A model generated the notes under the pieces. The model had not been told where the DNA came from and did not search any database. It saw nothing but the letters and a program-made list of their open reading frames with translations. From NCBI RefSeq assembly GCF_014295035.1, contig NZ_CP060404.1, forward strand, positions 5,492,501-5,556,500: a stretch of 64,000 nt of DNA, given 5' to 3'. The translations under genes were made by a program, and so were the position numbers. Positions 10,209-19,999 of the stretch are shown piece after piece (within the stretch, counting starts at the first letter, position 1; every line of letters begins with the position of its first letter). This DNA is from Streptomyces buecherae. GTDB lineage: Bacteria; Actinomycetota; Actinomycetes; Streptomycetales; Streptomycetaceae.

Positions 10209-10856
10209 TTACGCGGCGCCGCCGGCCTCGGGGGCGTCGCCCCGCGGCGCCGGGCCCGGCTCGGACGGCCGGGCGCGCAGCCCCTGGAGCGTGAGGGTCA
10301 GCAGCCGGTCGGCCAGCTCCGGGTCGTCGGGGGACTGCTCGACGGCGAGCGCGATCGCGTTGGTCAACTGCATCAGGTCCGCGATGTCCACCCCCGCCCG
10401 TACGGCGCCGGCCTGCTGGGCCCGGTCCAGGAGTTCGCTGCCGGCCGCCAGCATCGGCATGCTGCACCGCGACATGGCCGAGCCGTCATCGCCGTGCGCG
10501 GCCATCAGCGCCCGGGACAGGCCACGGTAGGTGCTGGCGTGCGTGACGATGGCCCGCAGCCACTCCAGGAGGGCGACGCACGGCTGGGGCGCGGCCAGGA
10601 GTTCGCGGGAGCGCGCCAGCAGCGCCTCCACCTCGTCCTCGAAGATCGCGCTCATCAGCGCCGTGCGGTGCGGGAAGTGGCGGTAGAGGGTGCCGATGCC
10701 GACGCCGGCCCGCCGCGCGATCTCCTCCAGGGAGGCGTCGGTGCCGCGCTCGGTGAACGCCGTACGCGCCTCGGTCAGCAGCCGCTCGTAGTTGCGCCGC
10801 GCGTCGGCGCGCATCGGCCGCCCCTCGGTGACCCCCGCCGTTCCGCTCGCCATCAT
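10209..10856 (-). CDS. TetR-family transcriptional regulator
   Basis: A 215-residue repressor-type protein. The N-terminal helix-turn-helix includes SLEEIARRAGVGIGTLYRHF at about residues 42-61, followed by the usual FPHRTALM turn. The all-helical ligand-binding half contains AIVTHASTYRG and ends in a Pro/Gly-rich tail. The ligand and targets cannot be read from the sequence. It is convergent with the DeoR-type gene, and upstream lies a gene-free stretch. Start could also be the second ATG or the MRADARRN methionine 14 codons in. Confidence 0.88.
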   Translation of the reverse strand: MMASGTAGVTEGRPMRADARRNYERLLTEARTAFTERGTDASLEEIARRAGVGIGTLYRHFPHRTALMSAIFEDEVEALLARSRELLAAPQPCVALLEWLRAIVTHASTYRGLSRALMAAHGDDGSAMSRCSMPMLAAGSELLDRAQQAGAVRAGVDIADLMQLTNAIALAVEQSPDDPELADRLLTLTLQGLRARPSEPGPAPRGDAPEAGGAA

Positions 10857-11167
10857 GGCCCTCCCGTGGACCGCACCGCGCGCCCTGTGGCGGCGGCCGA
10901 TGCCGTCCGTCCGTGCGTCCCGTCATGCCCTGCCGCGCCGTGGCCCCGTGGTGCTCCCGGCGCCGGCTCCCCGTCGGCGGCGTCGCGCCGGTGTGCGCCG
11001 TCCACGCCGCCCGCGGAGCGGCGCGCCGCCCGGCATGACCCTGCCTCCAGCATCGCACTGGTCGGGCGCGCGCCCTGACGGTCGCCGGACGGCCGCGGGC
11101 CCGCCGTGCCACTGGTTCGGGTGATGTCGCAGTGTTGCACGCGGGCAGGGGGTGTGGCGGGAAAACA
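10857..11167. other. Intergenic stretch without a recognised gene
   Basis: Between the tetR start and the terminator of accA2. It presumably holds the tetR promoter. Open frames in both strands lack family features. Confidence 0.5.
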
Positions 11168-11208
11168 GCGCGGGCCCCGGCCAGGGTGATCCCGGCCGGG
11201 GCCCGCGC
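11168..11208. terminator. Terminator-like hairpin downstream of accA2
   Basis: A perfect 15-bp stem (11168-11182 with 11194-11208) around an 11-nt loop in which GGG/CCC can also pair, 80 bp after the accA2 stop codon on the - strand. Confidence 0.8.
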
Positions 11209-11288
11209 CCGCGTGCGGTGGGGGACGGCGCCCCGCGCTGCTCGATATGGCTTGATACGGCTGGGGGGCAGCGCGCATCAGCCCGTGC

Positions 11289-13070
11289 TCAGTCCTTGAT
11301 CTCGCAGATGACGGCGCCGGCCGAAACGGAGCCGCCGACCTCCGCGGTGAGGTCCTTGACGGTGCCGGCGCGGTGGGCGTTGAGCGGCTGCTCCATCTTC
11401 ATCGCCTCCAGGACGACGACCAGTTCGCCTTCCTCGACGACCTGGCCCTCCTCGACGGCGACCTTGACGATGGTGCCCTGCATCGGGGAGGCCAGCGCGT
11501 CACCCGAGGCGGCGGAACCGGACTTCTTGGTCGCCTTGCGCTTGGGCTTCTTGGCCTGGCCGCCGTTGGGGGCTGTGGGGGCGAAGCCGAGGGAGGCGGG
11601 GAGGGAGACCTCAAGGCGCTTGCCGCCGACCTCGACAACCACGGTCTCGCGGCCGGCGCCCTCGCTCTCGCCGTCCTCACCGCTGGCATCGCCGGGGGTG
11701 AAGGGCTTGATGTCGTTGACGAACTCCGTCTCGATCCACCGCGTATGCACCCTAAACGCCTCCGAGGAGCCCGAGCGCTCGGGGGCGAACGCCGGGTCGG
11801 CGACGACCGCGCGGTGGAAGGGCAACGCGGTCGCCATGCCCTCGACCTCGAACTCGCCCAACGCCCGCGCGGCCCGCTCCAACGCCTGCCGCCGCGTGGC
11901 ACCCGTGACGATCAGCTTCGCCAGCAACGAGTCCCACGCCGGCCCGATCACCGACCCCGACTCCACCCCCGCGTCCAACCGCACACCCGGACCCGAGGGC
12001 CCCGCGAACCGCGTCACCGTCCCCGGCGCCGGCAAGAACCCACGCCCCGGGTCCTCACCGTTGATGCGGAACTCGAAGGAATGCCCGCGCACCGGCGGGT
12101 CCTCGTACCCCAACTCCTCGCCATCGGCGATCCGGAACATCTCGCGGACCAGGTCGAGGCCGGTGACCTCCTCGGTCACCGGGTGTTCCACCTGGAGGCG
12201 GGTGTTGACCTCGAGGAAGGAGATCGTGCCGTCCTGACCGACCAGGAACTCACACGTGCCCGCGCCCACGTACCCGGCCTCACGCAAGATCGCCTTCGAC
12301 GCCCGGTACAACTCCGCGTTCTGCTCCTCGGACAGGAAGGGCGCGGGGGCTTCCTCGACGAGCTTTTGGTGTCGGCGCTGGAGGGAGCAGTCGCGGGTGG
12401 AGACCACGACCACGTTGCCGTGCTGGTCGGCCAGGCACTGGGTCTCCACATGCCGCGGGCGATCCAGGTACCGCTCCACGAAGCACTCACCGCGCCCGAA
12501 GGCGGCCACCGCCTCGCGCACGGCCGAGTCGTAGAGTTCGGCGACCTCGTCCAGGGAGCGGGCGACCTTCAAGCCGCGTCCGCCGCCACCGAAGGCCGCC
12601 TTGATCGCGATCGGGAGGCCGTGTTCGCGGGCGAAGGCCACGACTTCTTCCGCGCCGGAGACCGGGTCGGGGGTGCCGGCGACCAGGGGCGCGCCGGCGC
12701 GTTGGGCGATGTGGCGGGCCGCGACCTTGTCGCCCAGGTCCCGGATGGCCTGCGGGGGCGGGCCGATCCACGTCAGTCCCGCGTCCAGCACGGCCTGGGC
12801 GAAGTCCGCGTTCTCCGACAGGAAGCCATAACCGGGGTGGACCGCGTCCGCGCCGGACTCGGCCGCCGCGGCCAACACCTTGCCCATGTCCAGGTAACTG
12901 GTGGCCGGAGTGTCACCACCCAACGCGTACGCCTCATCAGCAACCCGCACATGCAACGCGTCCCGATCCGGGTCCGCGTACACCGCCACACTCCCGATCC
13001 CGGCATCCCGACAAGCACGGGCAACACGGACAGCGATTTCGCCACGGTTGGCGATGAGCACCTTGCGCAC
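11289..13070 (-). CDS. accA2: Acyl-CoA carboxylase alpha subunit (biotin carboxylase plus biotin carrier)
   Basis: ATP-dependent carboxylation of biotin, shared by acetyl- and propionyl-CoA carboxylases. The 593-residue protein starts with the biotin carboxylase N-terminal motif [14 protein letters not shown] and has the ATP-grasp glycine loop [10 protein letters not shown] and the signature [18 protein letters not shown]. It ends in a biotinyl domain with the acceptor lysine in EAMKM (K558). A linker rich in Lys, Ala and Gly separates the two parts. The GTG at 13070 is fixed by GGAGGG 7 nt upstream. The partner pccB and epsilon subunit lie 2-4 kb away. Short inverted repeats in the divergent promoter region suggest a dedicated regulator. 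Confidence 0.96.
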   Translation of the reverse strand: MRKVLIANRGEIAVRVARACRDAGIGSVAVYADPDRDALHVRVADEAYALGGDTPATSYLDMGKVLAAAAESGADAVHPGYGFLSENADFAQAVLDAGLTWIGPPPQAIRDLGDKVAARHIAQRAGAPLVAGTPDPVSGAEEVVAFAREHGLPIAIKAAFGGGGRGLKVARSLDEVAELYDSAVREAVAAFGRGECFVERYLDRPRHVETQCLADQHGNVVVVSTRDCSLQRRHQKLVEEAPAPFLSEEQNAELYRASKAILREAGYVGAGTCEFLVGQDGTISFLEVNTRLQVEHPVTEEVTGLDLVREMFRIADGEELGYEDPPVRGHSFEFRINGEDPGRGFLPAPGTVTRFAGPSGPGVRLDAGVESGSVIGPAWDSLLAKLIVTGATRRQALERAARALGEFEVEGMATALPFHRAVVADPAFAPERSGSSEAFRVHTRWIETEFVNDIKPFTPGDASGEDGESEGAGRETVVVEVGGKRLEVSLPASLGFAPTAPNGGQAKKPKRKATKKSGSAASGDALASPMQGTIVKVAVEEGQVVEEGELVVVLEAMKMEQPLNAHRAGTVKDLTAEVGGSVSAGAVICEIKD

Positions 13071-13302
13071 GATGGCTCCCTCCTTGAAACAAGCAGAGTT
13101 TAGGTACAGGCAACACTGTGCGCCGAGAAGCCTCCGGGAGTGAGCTTGACCACAGAGTGCACGCACCAGGTCCCCGCAGAGGGACCACATCCCCCGATGC
13201 ACCACGGTACGCCCCACTTTCGCGCCTACCGGAGCGCTTCCGTGTGTGGGCAAGGTCTCGCCTGGATGCCCCGGCGAGGGGCCGGGATTCTTTGTGGGGA
13301 AT

Positions 13303-13426
13303 CTACTAACGAGGGACGGAAACTTTGCCTTCTCGTCGTCCGTACCTGATGGCGCGGCGGCTGACGGCGCGCGGCGGCCATACGGCCGGTGCAGACCCCT
13401 TGTCCGGGCGCCTTACTCGTTAGTAG
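13303..13426. promoter_or_regulatory. Pair of inverted 11-bp sites in the accA2 divergent promoter region
   Basis: CTACTAACGAG at 13303-13313 and its exact complement CTCGTTAGTAG at 13416-13426 face each other, 103 bp apart. One is on the accA2 side and the other 60 bp before the membrane protein gene at 13486. The second site sits in a longer near-palindrome, TACTCGTTAGTA, reminiscent of TetR-family operators of acyl-CoA genes. Binding protein unknown. Confidence 0.45.
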
Positions 13427-13485
13427 CGTTCCCGGGACGGCGTACCGGGGGTAACTGACCGGGCGGCACGGAGGAGGTGACGTGA

Positions 13486-13944
13486 GTGGCGCGCAGAACG
13501 GTGGCCGCTGTGGCGGCTGTGGTGCTGATGGTCGAGGCGGTCTTCATCGCGCTGCTCAACTGGGTCCTGGGGCTGGTCGTGGACCACCAGGACATGTCCC
13601 TCGCCGACCTGGACCCCGGCGCGATGACCATCGCCACCTGGATCGCGGGCGGGCTCATCGGGCTCTATCTGATCGGCTGTGGCGTCGCGTTGCTGCGGAT
13701 GGCCGTGCGGGACCTGCCGCCCGGCCGCTTCGCCCGCATCCTGCTCATCACCTGCGCGGTCACCCACGGCCTGCTGGGCGCCTTCGCGGTCGGCCTGGTC
13801 GGCTGGCCCGCCTTCGCGTTCATGATGGTCGTGCTCGGCCTGATCGTGCTCAGCCTCTTCAGCTACGACGAGGAGCGCGACGACACGCGTCCGGGCGCCG
13901 AGGAGGCGCCCCCGGTCGGCCCCGCGCCGTACACGAGCGCGTAG
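13486..13944 (+). CDS. Small four-helix membrane protein
   Basis: A 152-residue protein with four predicted membrane helices: AAVAAVVLMVEAVFIALLNW, ATWIAGGLIGLYLIGCGVAL, ILLITCAVTHGLLGAFAVG and WPAFAFMMVVLGLIVLSLF. A short acidic, proline-rich cytoplasmic tail follows. GGAGG 8 nt upstream fixes the GTG start. It is divergent from accA2 and convergent with maf. Conserved in the same place in Streptomyces as I recall; function unknown. Confidence 0.8.
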   Translation: MARRTVAAVAAVVLMVEAVFIALLNWVLGLVVDHQDMSLADLDPGAMTIATWIAGGLIGLYLIGCGVALLRMAVRDLPPGRFARILLITCAVTHGLLGAFAVGLVGWPAFAFMMVVLGLIVLSLFSYDEERDDTRPGAEEAPPVGPAPYTSA

Positions 13945-14027
13945 CCGCGCGGCGCCCGCGCCCGCATGCCGGCGCACGTCCGCGCTCGCGCGCCGGGGCG
14001 CGGGCTTCGGCGCGCGGGCGGCCGGCC

Positions 14028-14663
14028 TCAGCGGGTCGGCGGCTGCCACAAGTCGGTGATGCCGGTGCCCAGTTCGGCCAGCAGGCGGCGCAGCAGCGGC
14101 AGCGACAGGCCGATCACGTTGCCCGGGTCGCCGTCGATGCCGTCGACGAACGGCGCCGAGCGGCCGTCGAGCGTGAACGCGCCCGCCACGTACAGGGGTT
14201 CGCCGCTGGCCACGTACGCCGCGATCTCCGCGTCCTCCGGGTACCCGAAGCGGACGGTGGTCGAGGCCGTGGCGCTGGCCTGCGCGCCGGTCGCGGTGTC
14301 GATGACGCAGTGGCCGGTCTGGAGGACGCCGGAGCGGCCCCGCATCGCCTTCCAGCGCGCGGTGGCCTCCTCGGCGTCGGCCGGCTTGCCGAGCGCCTGC
14401 CCGTCCAGTTCGAGGACCGAGTCGCAGCCGACGACCAGCGCGTCGGCCGCCGCCGGGCGCTCGGCCACCGCGCGCGCCTTGGCCTCGGCGAGCACCAGCG
14501 CCAGGCGCGCGGGCGAGTCGGCGCTGAGCGCGTCCTCGTCCACGCCGCTGACGATCACCTCGGGGGCCAGCCCCGCCTGGCGGAGCAGGCCGAGGCGGGC
14601 GGGCGACTGCGAGGCGAGGATGAGGCGTCGGGGGCCGGTGCGGTCGGCGTGGTGGGCGTTCAT
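14028..14663 (-). CDS. maf: Maf-family nucleoside triphosphate pyrophosphatase
   Basis: House-cleaning enzyme that hydrolyses dTTP/UTP or modified nucleotides to the monophosphate. In 211 residues the Maf signature is complete: [18 protein letters not shown] at the N-terminus, the metal-binding [24 protein letters not shown] and the C-terminal [14 protein letters not shown]. Convergent with the membrane protein gene and upstream of nothing on its strand until mmpB, whose transcript may run into it. Subfamily substrate not certain from sequence alone. Confidence 0.94.
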   Translation of the reverse strand: MNAHHADRTGPRRLILASQSPARLGLLRQAGLAPEVIVSGVDEDALSADSPARLALVLAEAKARAVAERPAAADALVVGCDSVLELDGQALGKPADAEEATARWKAMRGRSGVLQTGHCVIDTATGAQASATASTTVRFGYPEDAEIAAYVASGEPLYVAGAFTLDGRSAPFVDGIDGDPGNVIGLSLPLLRRLLAELGTGITDLWQPPTR

Positions 14664-14781
14664 GCGCCCATCGTAGGAGGGGCGACGCGCGGGCCACGGC
14701 GGGGCACGGGGTGGGTGGGGGAGGGTCGTACGGAGGGTGGGGGCGGGGGGAGTGCGGGGGAGTGGGGGCGGGCGGGTCGGT

Positions 14782-14913
14782 TCAGGCGCTGAGCGTGATG
14801 ATGAGCATCAGGACGACCGTGGCGACCGCGAGGACGGTGCCCGCCCGGCGCACCATGGACTCCGTCACCCGGAGTTCATCGGGTGGTTCATCGGGCGGGT
14901 CGGACCACAACAT
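14782..14913 (-). CDS. mmpB: Morphogenic membrane protein MmpB (43 residues)
   Basis: A tiny gene encoding 43 residues. A short acidic, proline-rich N-terminus beginning [14 protein letters not shown] is followed by MVRRAG and a single C-terminal membrane helix ([18 protein letters not shown]). This matches, as I recall it, MmpB, a conserved Streptomyces protein implicated in sporulation, in its usual place between maf and the carboxylase genes. It starts at the ATG at 14913. A strong hairpin separates it from the accE-pccB operon upstream. Confidence 0.85.
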   Translation of the reverse strand: MLWSDPPDEPPDELRVTESMVRRAGTVLAVATVVLMLIITLSA

Positions 14914-14940
14914 GCGGAACATCGTGCGCCGCAAAAGCGG

Positions 14941-14972
14941 CCGGCGCCTGAGTACGGGTACTCAGGCGCCGG
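14941..14972. terminator. Strong terminator hairpin after accE
   Basis: A perfect 15-bp inverted repeat (CCGGCGCCTGAGTAC and complement) with only two bases between the arms, 38 bp after the accE stop on the - strand and before mmpB. Confidence 0.85.
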
Positions 14973-15010
14973 ACCGTGCCGTGCTGGTTTTCTGGCGGTT
15001 TACGGGTGGG

Positions 15011-15220
15011 TCAGGCCGGCCAGAAGGCGGTGCGCCACGCCTTCGGCCCCGGGTGGGGCAGCCGGCGGCCGGGGACGGTGCGGGCCGGGTCGGACCACTC
15101 CTGCGGTGCCTCGCCGTCGGACGCGGCGGCGCCGCGCGCTGCCGCGCGGGCCCGGACCACCGCCAGGGCGGCGGCGAGCTCCTCGGGGGTCGGGTTACCC
15201 CGTACAACCTTGATCACCAT
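15011..15220 (-). CDS. accE: Acyl-CoA carboxylase epsilon subunit
   Basis: A 69-residue protein of the actinobacterial AccE/PccE type that stimulates and stabilises the carboxylase complex. The N-terminal family motif IKVVRGNPTPEELAALAVV-like sequence is clear (residues 3-22). A variable Ala-rich linker and a C-terminal tryptophan-containing segment (WSDPARTVPGRRLPHPGPKAW) follow. It starts 13 bp after pccB and is co-transcribed with it. Its presence next to a propionyl-type carboxyltransferase argues for a PccE role. Confidence 0.88.
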   Translation of the reverse strand: MVIKVVRGNPTPEELAAALAVVRARAAARGAAASDGEAPQEWSDPARTVPGRRLPHPGPKAWRTAFWPA

Positions 15221-15233
15221 GTCAACGGCCCTC

Positions 15234-16823
15234 CTACAGCGGGATGTTGCCGTGCTTCTTCGGCGGCAGGGACTCGCGCTTGTTCCGCAGTGTGCGCAGG
15301 CCGCGGACGATGTGGCGACGGGTCTCCGACGGCATGATCACAGCGTCCACATACCCCCGTTCGGCCGCGACATACGGATTCAGCAGGGCGTCCTCGTAAT
15401 CGGCGATCAGTTCCCTGCGCAACTCCTCGGCGCGCTCGGGGGTCTCGGCCGCGGCGATGGTGCGCCGGTGCAGGATGTTGACCGCGCCCTGCGCGCCCAT
15501 GACCGCGATCTGCGCCGTGGGCCAGGCCAGGTTGAGGTCCGCGCCCAGGTGCTTGGAGCCCATCACGTCGTACGCCCCGCCGAACGCCTTGCGGGTGATG
15601 ACCGTGATCAGCGGAACGGTGGCCTCCGCGTAGGCGTAGATCAGCTTGGCGCCGCGCCGGATGATGCCGCTGTACTCCTGGTCCACGCCGGGCAGGAAGC
15701 CCGGCACGTCCACGAAGGTGAGCACCGGCACGTTGAAGGCGTCGCAGGTGCGCACGAAGCGGGCGGCCTTCTCGGACGCGTCGATGTCCAGGCACCCCGC
15801 GAACTGGAGCGGCTGGTTGGCCACGATGCCCACCGGGTGGCCCTCGACGCGGCCGAAGCCGGTGATGATGTTGGGCGCGAACAGCGCCTGCGTCTCCAGG
15901 AACTCCGCGTCGTCCAGCACGTGCTCGATGGCCTGGTGCATGTCGTACGGCTGGTTCGCCGAGTCCGGGATCAGCGTGTCGAGCTCCAGGTCCTCCGGCG
16001 TGACCTCGAGGTCGGCCTCCTCCGGGAAGACGGGCGGCTCGGAGAGGTTGTTGGAGGGCAGGTAGGACAGGAGCGCCTTGACGTACTCGATGGCGTCCTT
16101 CTCGTCGCCCGCCATGTGGTGCGCCACGCCCGAGGTGGTGTTGTGCGTACGGGCGCCGCCCAGCTCCTCGAAGCCCACGTCCTCGCCGGTGACCGTCTTG
16201 ATCACGTCGGGGCCCGTGATGAACATGTGCGAGGTCTGGTCGACCATCACGGTGAAGTCCGTGATCGCGGGCGAGTACACCGCGCCGCCGGCGCACGGGC
16301 CGACGATCAGGCTGATCTGCGGGATGACGCCCGAGCCGTGCACGTTGCGGCGGAAGATCTCGGCGAACAGGCCGAGCGCCGCCACGCCCTCCTGGATGCG
16401 CGCGCCGCCGCCGTCGTTGATGCCGATGATCGGGCAGCCGTTCTTGAGCGCGAAGTCCATCACCTTGACGATCTTCTCGCCGTAGACCTCGCCCAGCGAG
16501 CCGCCGAAGATGGTGAAGTCCTGCGAGTACACGCACACCGGACGCCCGTCCACGGTGCCGTACCCGGTGACCACGCCGTCGCCGTACGGGCGGTTCTTCT
16601 CGATGCCGAAGTTCGTCGAGCGGTGCCGCGCGAACTCGTCCAGCTCGGCGAACGACCCCTCGTCCAGCAGCAGGTCGATCCGCTCGCGCGCGGTGAGCTT
16701 GCCCTTGGCGTGCTGCTTCTCCACCGCCCGGGCGGAGCCCGCGTGGGTGGCCTCCTGCACGCGGCGCTGGAAGTCCGCGAGCTTCCCCGCGGTGGTGTGG
16801 ATGTCGTGTTCCGGCTCGGACAT
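15234..16823 (-). CDS. pccB: Propionyl-CoA carboxylase beta subunit (carboxyltransferase)
   Basis: Transfers carboxyl from carboxybiotin to propionyl-CoA, giving methylmalonyl-CoA, an extender unit for polyketides. The 529-residue protein has both crotonase-like halves, with the oxyanion-hole glycines in [13 protein letters not shown] (N-half) and the C-half segment [14 protein letters not shown]. Asp419 there matches the residue (Asp422 in S. coelicolor PccB, as I recall) that favours propionyl- over acetyl-CoA; acetyl-type enzymes carry Ile. The ATG at 16823 follows from the conserved start. Operon with accE; the alpha subunit is accA2. Confidence 0.94.
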   Translation of the reverse strand: MSEPEHDIHTTAGKLADFQRRVQEATHAGSARAVEKQHAKGKLTARERIDLLLDEGSFAELDEFARHRSTNFGIEKNRPYGDGVVTGYGTVDGRPVCVYSQDFTIFGGSLGEVYGEKIVKVMDFALKNGCPIIGINDGGGARIQEGVAALGLFAEIFRRNVHGSGVIPQISLIVGPCAGGAVYSPAITDFTVMVDQTSHMFITGPDVIKTVTGEDVGFEELGGARTHNTTSGVAHHMAGDEKDAIEYVKALLSYLPSNNLSEPPVFPEEADLEVTPEDLELDTLIPDSANQPYDMHQAIEHVLDDAEFLETQALFAPNIITGFGRVEGHPVGIVANQPLQFAGCLDIDASEKAARFVRTCDAFNVPVLTFVDVPGFLPGVDQEYSGIIRRGAKLIYAYAEATVPLITVITRKAFGGAYDVMGSKHLGADLNLAWPTAQIAVMGAQGAVNILHRRTIAAAETPERAEELRRELIADYEDALLNPYVAAERGYVDAVIMPSETRRHIVRGLRTLRNKRESLPPKKHGNIPL

Positions 16824-17047
16824 CGGGATGCGGCTCCTGCTCGTCCTCGGGGGTGTGGGCCGCCCGCGCTCTCTGCTCGTGCCGCGCGGGTCGGCTTGGC
16901 TACCGAGTCGTAGGGTATCGGCGTGACCGCGCTCCGGCGGTGCGTCGTTGGCCACACCAGCGGAGCGCGGCGGCGACCCCGGATCGCACCGTCTCGACCG
17001 GGTGTGACGTCCACGGATCAGGTGCCTTCCGCTTCTAGGCTGGCCGC

Positions 17048-18037
17048 ATGACCTCATCTGACGCCCCACAGACCCCCCGCTTCTCCGGCGGCGAGCGCTG
17101 GTCCGACCTCGACCGGCCGCCCCTCAACGAGCCCGCCCTGCGCCGGGCGCTGCTGCGCCCCGGCGGCCTGTGGACCGCGCTCGACGTGCTGCCCCGGACC
17201 GGCTCCACCAACACCGACCTCGTCGCCCGCGCCGCCGCCGGCGCCGGCGAGGGGCAGATCCTGATCGCCGAGGAGCAGACGGCCGGCCGCGGCCGGCTCG
17301 ACCGTGGCTGGAGCGCGCCGCCGCGCTCCGGCCTCTTCTTCTCCGTGCTGCTCCAGCCCGGCCCGTCGGTGCCGGCCGAGCGGTGGGGCTGGCTGCCGCT
17401 GCTGGCCGGCGTCGCCACGGCCAGCGCCCTGTCCCGCACCGCCGGCGTGGACACGGCCCTCAAGTGGCCCAACGACCTGCTGGTCACGGTGCACGGGGAG
17501 GAGCGCAAGCTGGGCGGAATCCTCGCCGAGCGCACCACGGCGCGCACCGCCGGCGCGAACGGCGCCGGGGCCGAGCCGGGCGTCGACTCGCGGACCGACG
17601 CGCACGGGGCGCACGTCGCCGGCGCGGACGCGGCCGACGGCGCCGGCGTCGTGGTCGGCGTCGGGCTCAACGTCTCGCTGCGCGCCGCCGAGCTGCCCGT
17701 GCCCGGCGCGGGCTCGCTCACCCTGGCCGGCGCCAAGGAGGTGGACCGCGACCCGCTGTTGCGGGCCGTGCTGCGCTCGATCGAGGAGTGGTACGGGAAG
17801 TGGCGGGAGGCCGACGGCGACCCGACGGCCTGTCGGCTACAGGAGGCGTACGCGGCCGGCTGCGCCACGCTCGGCCGGTCCGTGCGGGCCGTGCTGCCGG
17901 GCGAGCGGGAGTGCGTCGGCCAGGCCGTGGCCGTCGACGGGTACGGCCGGCTGGTCATCGAGACCGAGGGCGGGGGCCGGGAGGCGGTGTCCGCCGGGGA
18001 CATCGTCCACCTGCGTCCGGCTTCGACGGGAGAGTGA
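17048..18037 (+). CDS. birA: Biotin--[acetyl-CoA-carboxylase] ligase
   Basis: Attaches biotin to the carrier lysine of AccA2-type proteins through biotinyl-AMP. The 329-residue protein is a monofunctional (group I) ligase without the DNA-binding N-terminus. It shows the substrate loop GSTNTDL, the biotin/adenylate loop [11 protein letters not shown], the conserved LKWPNDLL and KLGGIL, and a C-terminal SH3-like domain. A Gly/Ala-rich insert of about 35 residues ([11 protein letters not shown] onward) interrupts the core after [14 protein letters not shown] ends 6 bp before the ATG and no ribosome binding site is seen, which suggests a leaderless message. Divergent from pccB. Confidence 0.93.
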   Translation: MTSSDAPQTPRFSGGERWSDLDRPPLNEPALRRALLRPGGLWTALDVLPRTGSTNTDLVARAAAGAGEGQILIAEEQTAGRGRLDRGWSAPPRSGLFFSVLLQPGPSVPAERWGWLPLLAGVATASALSRTAGVDTALKWPNDLLVTVHGEERKLGGILAERTTARTAGANGAGAEPGVDSRTDAHGAHVAGADAADGAGVVVGVGLNVSLRAAELPVPGAGSLTLAGAKEVDRDPLLRAVLRSIEEWYGKWREADGDPTACRLQEAYAAGCATLGRSVRAVLPGERECVGQAVAVDGYGRLVIETEGGGREAVSAGDIVHLRPASTGE

Positions 18038-18413
18038 GCTACGGCACACCTGTCGTATCGTTGTGCTGGTCCGTCCGGCTGGCCCGCTGGTGGGACGGGA
18101 GCGGGGGTGGTGCCCGCTGGCCACGGTCGCGGAGGCGGCTGGGCTGGGGCGCTGCCGCCGCCCGGTGTTCCGGGGGCGCCGGGCGACGCGTGCCGCCGGT
18201 GGCACCGGGCACGATCGGTGGCAACGGTGACAGGCAGGCGTGCGGTATCCGCGTGGCGTTCGAGTTCGCGCGCGGTGGTGCGCGGGGCGCTCCGCGCGAG
18301 GGCGGGCGGGGCGTCACGGGCGAGCGGAAGAACGGAAGGGCAGTGCGCAGGGACCGGACAGGGATTGGGGCCTCCTCGCCCAGGGCGACCACGCCACGGA
18401 CAGGGGTACGCCG
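18038..18413. other. Intergenic region upstream of the adenylate cyclase gene
   Basis: 376 bp with no recognised gene. It presumably contains the cyclase promoter and leader. No clear inverted repeat or protein-family match seen. Confidence 0.5.
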
Positions 18414-19670
18414 GTGAGCGTCGACGACTCGGGTGCCGGTGAACCGGCTCCCCCACACCCTCCGCGCACCGCGCCGGACGCGGCGCGGGCCACCTCGGGC
18501 GCCGAGCGCCCCGATGACCCGGCGGCGGACGCCGCCACGGACGAGGCCGGCGCGGAGGAGGACGGGGCGCCCCCGTCCCCGACCGACCCCGGCGCCGGGC
18601 ACGACCGGAACGCGGCGGCCGAGCGGGCCGCCGCCGTCGAGGACGACCCGATCGCCCTCAAGCTGGAGCAGCTCATCCTGGGCGCCGAGCGGCGGTACAC
18701 GCCCTTCCAGGCGGCCCGCAGCGCCGGCGTCTCGATGGAGCTGGCCTCCCGCTTCTGGCGGGCCATGGGGTTCGCGGACATCGGCCAGGCGAAGGCGCTC
18801 ACCGAGGCGGACGTGCTGGCGCTGCGCCGGCTCGCGGGCCTGGTCGAGGCCGGGCTGCTGAGCGAACCGATGGCGGTGCAGGTCGCCCGCTCGACCGGGC
18901 AGACCACGGCGCGGCTCGCCGACTGGCAGATCGACTCCTTCCTGGAGGGGCTCACCGAGCCCCAGGAGCCGGGGATGACCCGGACCGAGATCGCGTACCC
19001 GCTGGTCGAACTCCTCCTGCCGGAGTTGGAGGAGTTCATCGTCTACGTGTGGCGACGCCAGTTGGCGGCGGCCACCGGGCGCGTGGTGCAGGCGCAGGAC
19101 GACGCGGAGATGGTCAACCGCCGGCTGGCCGTCGGCTTCGCCGACCTGGTCGGTTTCACGCGGCTGACCCGGCGCCTTGAGGAGGAGGAGCTGGGCGAGC
19201 TGGTCGAGGCGTTCGAGACCACGGCGGCCGACCTGGTGGCCGCGCACGGCGGGCGGCTCATCAAGACGCTGGGCGACGAGGTGCTGTACGCGGCCGACGA
19301 CGCGGGCGTCGCGGCGGAGATCGGGCTGCGGCTCATCGAGACGATGTCGCACGACGAGACGATGCCGGCGCTGCGGGTGGGGCTCGCCTTCGGGTCGGTG
19401 ACGACGCGGATGGGCGACGTGTTCGGTACGACGGTCAACCTCGCGAGCCGCCTGACATCGATAGCACCGAAGGACGCCGTGCTCGTGGACGGCGCGCTCG
19501 CGGACGAGCTGTCGCGCACCGGCGACGCGCCGCGCTCCGAGGCGGAGGCCGCGGCGGCCGAGAAGGAGGGCGAGTCCGTGAAGTACCGGTTCGCGCTCCA
19601 GCCCATGTGGCAGCGCGCCGTCCGCGGACTCGGCGTCGTCGAACCCTGGCTCCTCACCCGCCGCCCCTGA
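18414..19670 (+). CDS. cya: Class III adenylate cyclase with N-terminal regulatory domain
   Basis: Makes cAMP from ATP; in S. coelicolor the equivalent cya affects spore germination. The 418-residue protein has a disordered acidic N-terminus (to about 75) and an all-helical autoinhibitory domain like that of mycobacterial Rv1264 (about 80-210, EQLILGAERRYTPFQAA onward). The cyclase domain is at about 235-415. Metal and substrate residues are seen in GFADLVGFTRLT, in IKTLGDEVLY and in the transition-state segment GTTVNLASRLT. The GTG at 18414 is chosen; no clear start lies nearer. No membrane segment is seen, so the enzyme is cytosolic. Confidence 0.93.
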   Translation: MSVDDSGAGEPAPPHPPRTAPDAARATSGAERPDDPAADAATDEAGAEEDGAPPSPTDPGAGHDRNAAAERAAAVEDDPIALKLEQLILGAERRYTPFQAARSAGVSMELASRFWRAMGFADIGQAKALTEADVLALRRLAGLVEAGLLSEPMAVQVARSTGQTTARLADWQIDSFLEGLTEPQEPGMTRTEIAYPLVELLLPELEEFIVYVWRRQLAAATGRVVQAQDDAEMVNRRLAVGFADLVGFTRLTRRLEEEELGELVEAFETTAADLVAAHGGRLIKTLGDEVLYAADDAGVAAEIGLRLIETMSHDETMPALRVGLAFGSVTTRMGDVFGTTVNLASRLTSIAPKDAVLVDGALADELSRTGDAPRSEAEAAAAEKEGESVKYRFALQPMWQRAVRGLGVVEPWLLTRRP

Positions 19671-19996
19671 CCCCGCCGCGCCCCCCGCCCCGCCACGTCC
19701 TCGCCCCCGCGCCCGGCGCCGCTGCCACCCCAGGCACCGGCGCCGCGCCGTTCCCCGGGCCGGACGCGTGGGGCTGTGCCGTACGCCGATGCCGTACGCG
19801 GGACCCCGCCGTACGCCGACGCCGCGGAGCGGCCCGTACGCGTCCCGCACAGCGCCCGCCTTCCCCCGCGCGCTTCTCCCCGCGCACTCCCCGCGCTCTT
19901 CCGGTGGTCGGTCGGTGGGGACGGGAGGTAGCGGGGGTGCGGGTGGGGCTGCGATGATCCGGTGGCAGGTTCACGATCGTTAACTGGGAGGGTGGC
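19671..19996. other. Intergenic region with short GTACGCC-type repeats
   Basis: 326 bp between cya and the crotonase gene. It is rich in repeated GCCGTACGCCGA-like words around 19775-19840. No gene or clear terminator seen. Confidence 0.5.
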
Positions 19997-19999
19997 GTG

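Noticed and set aside
14976-16913. 645-codon + strand frame opposite accE and pccB
   Set aside because: Antisense shadow of the carboxyltransferase gene; no recognisable domain.
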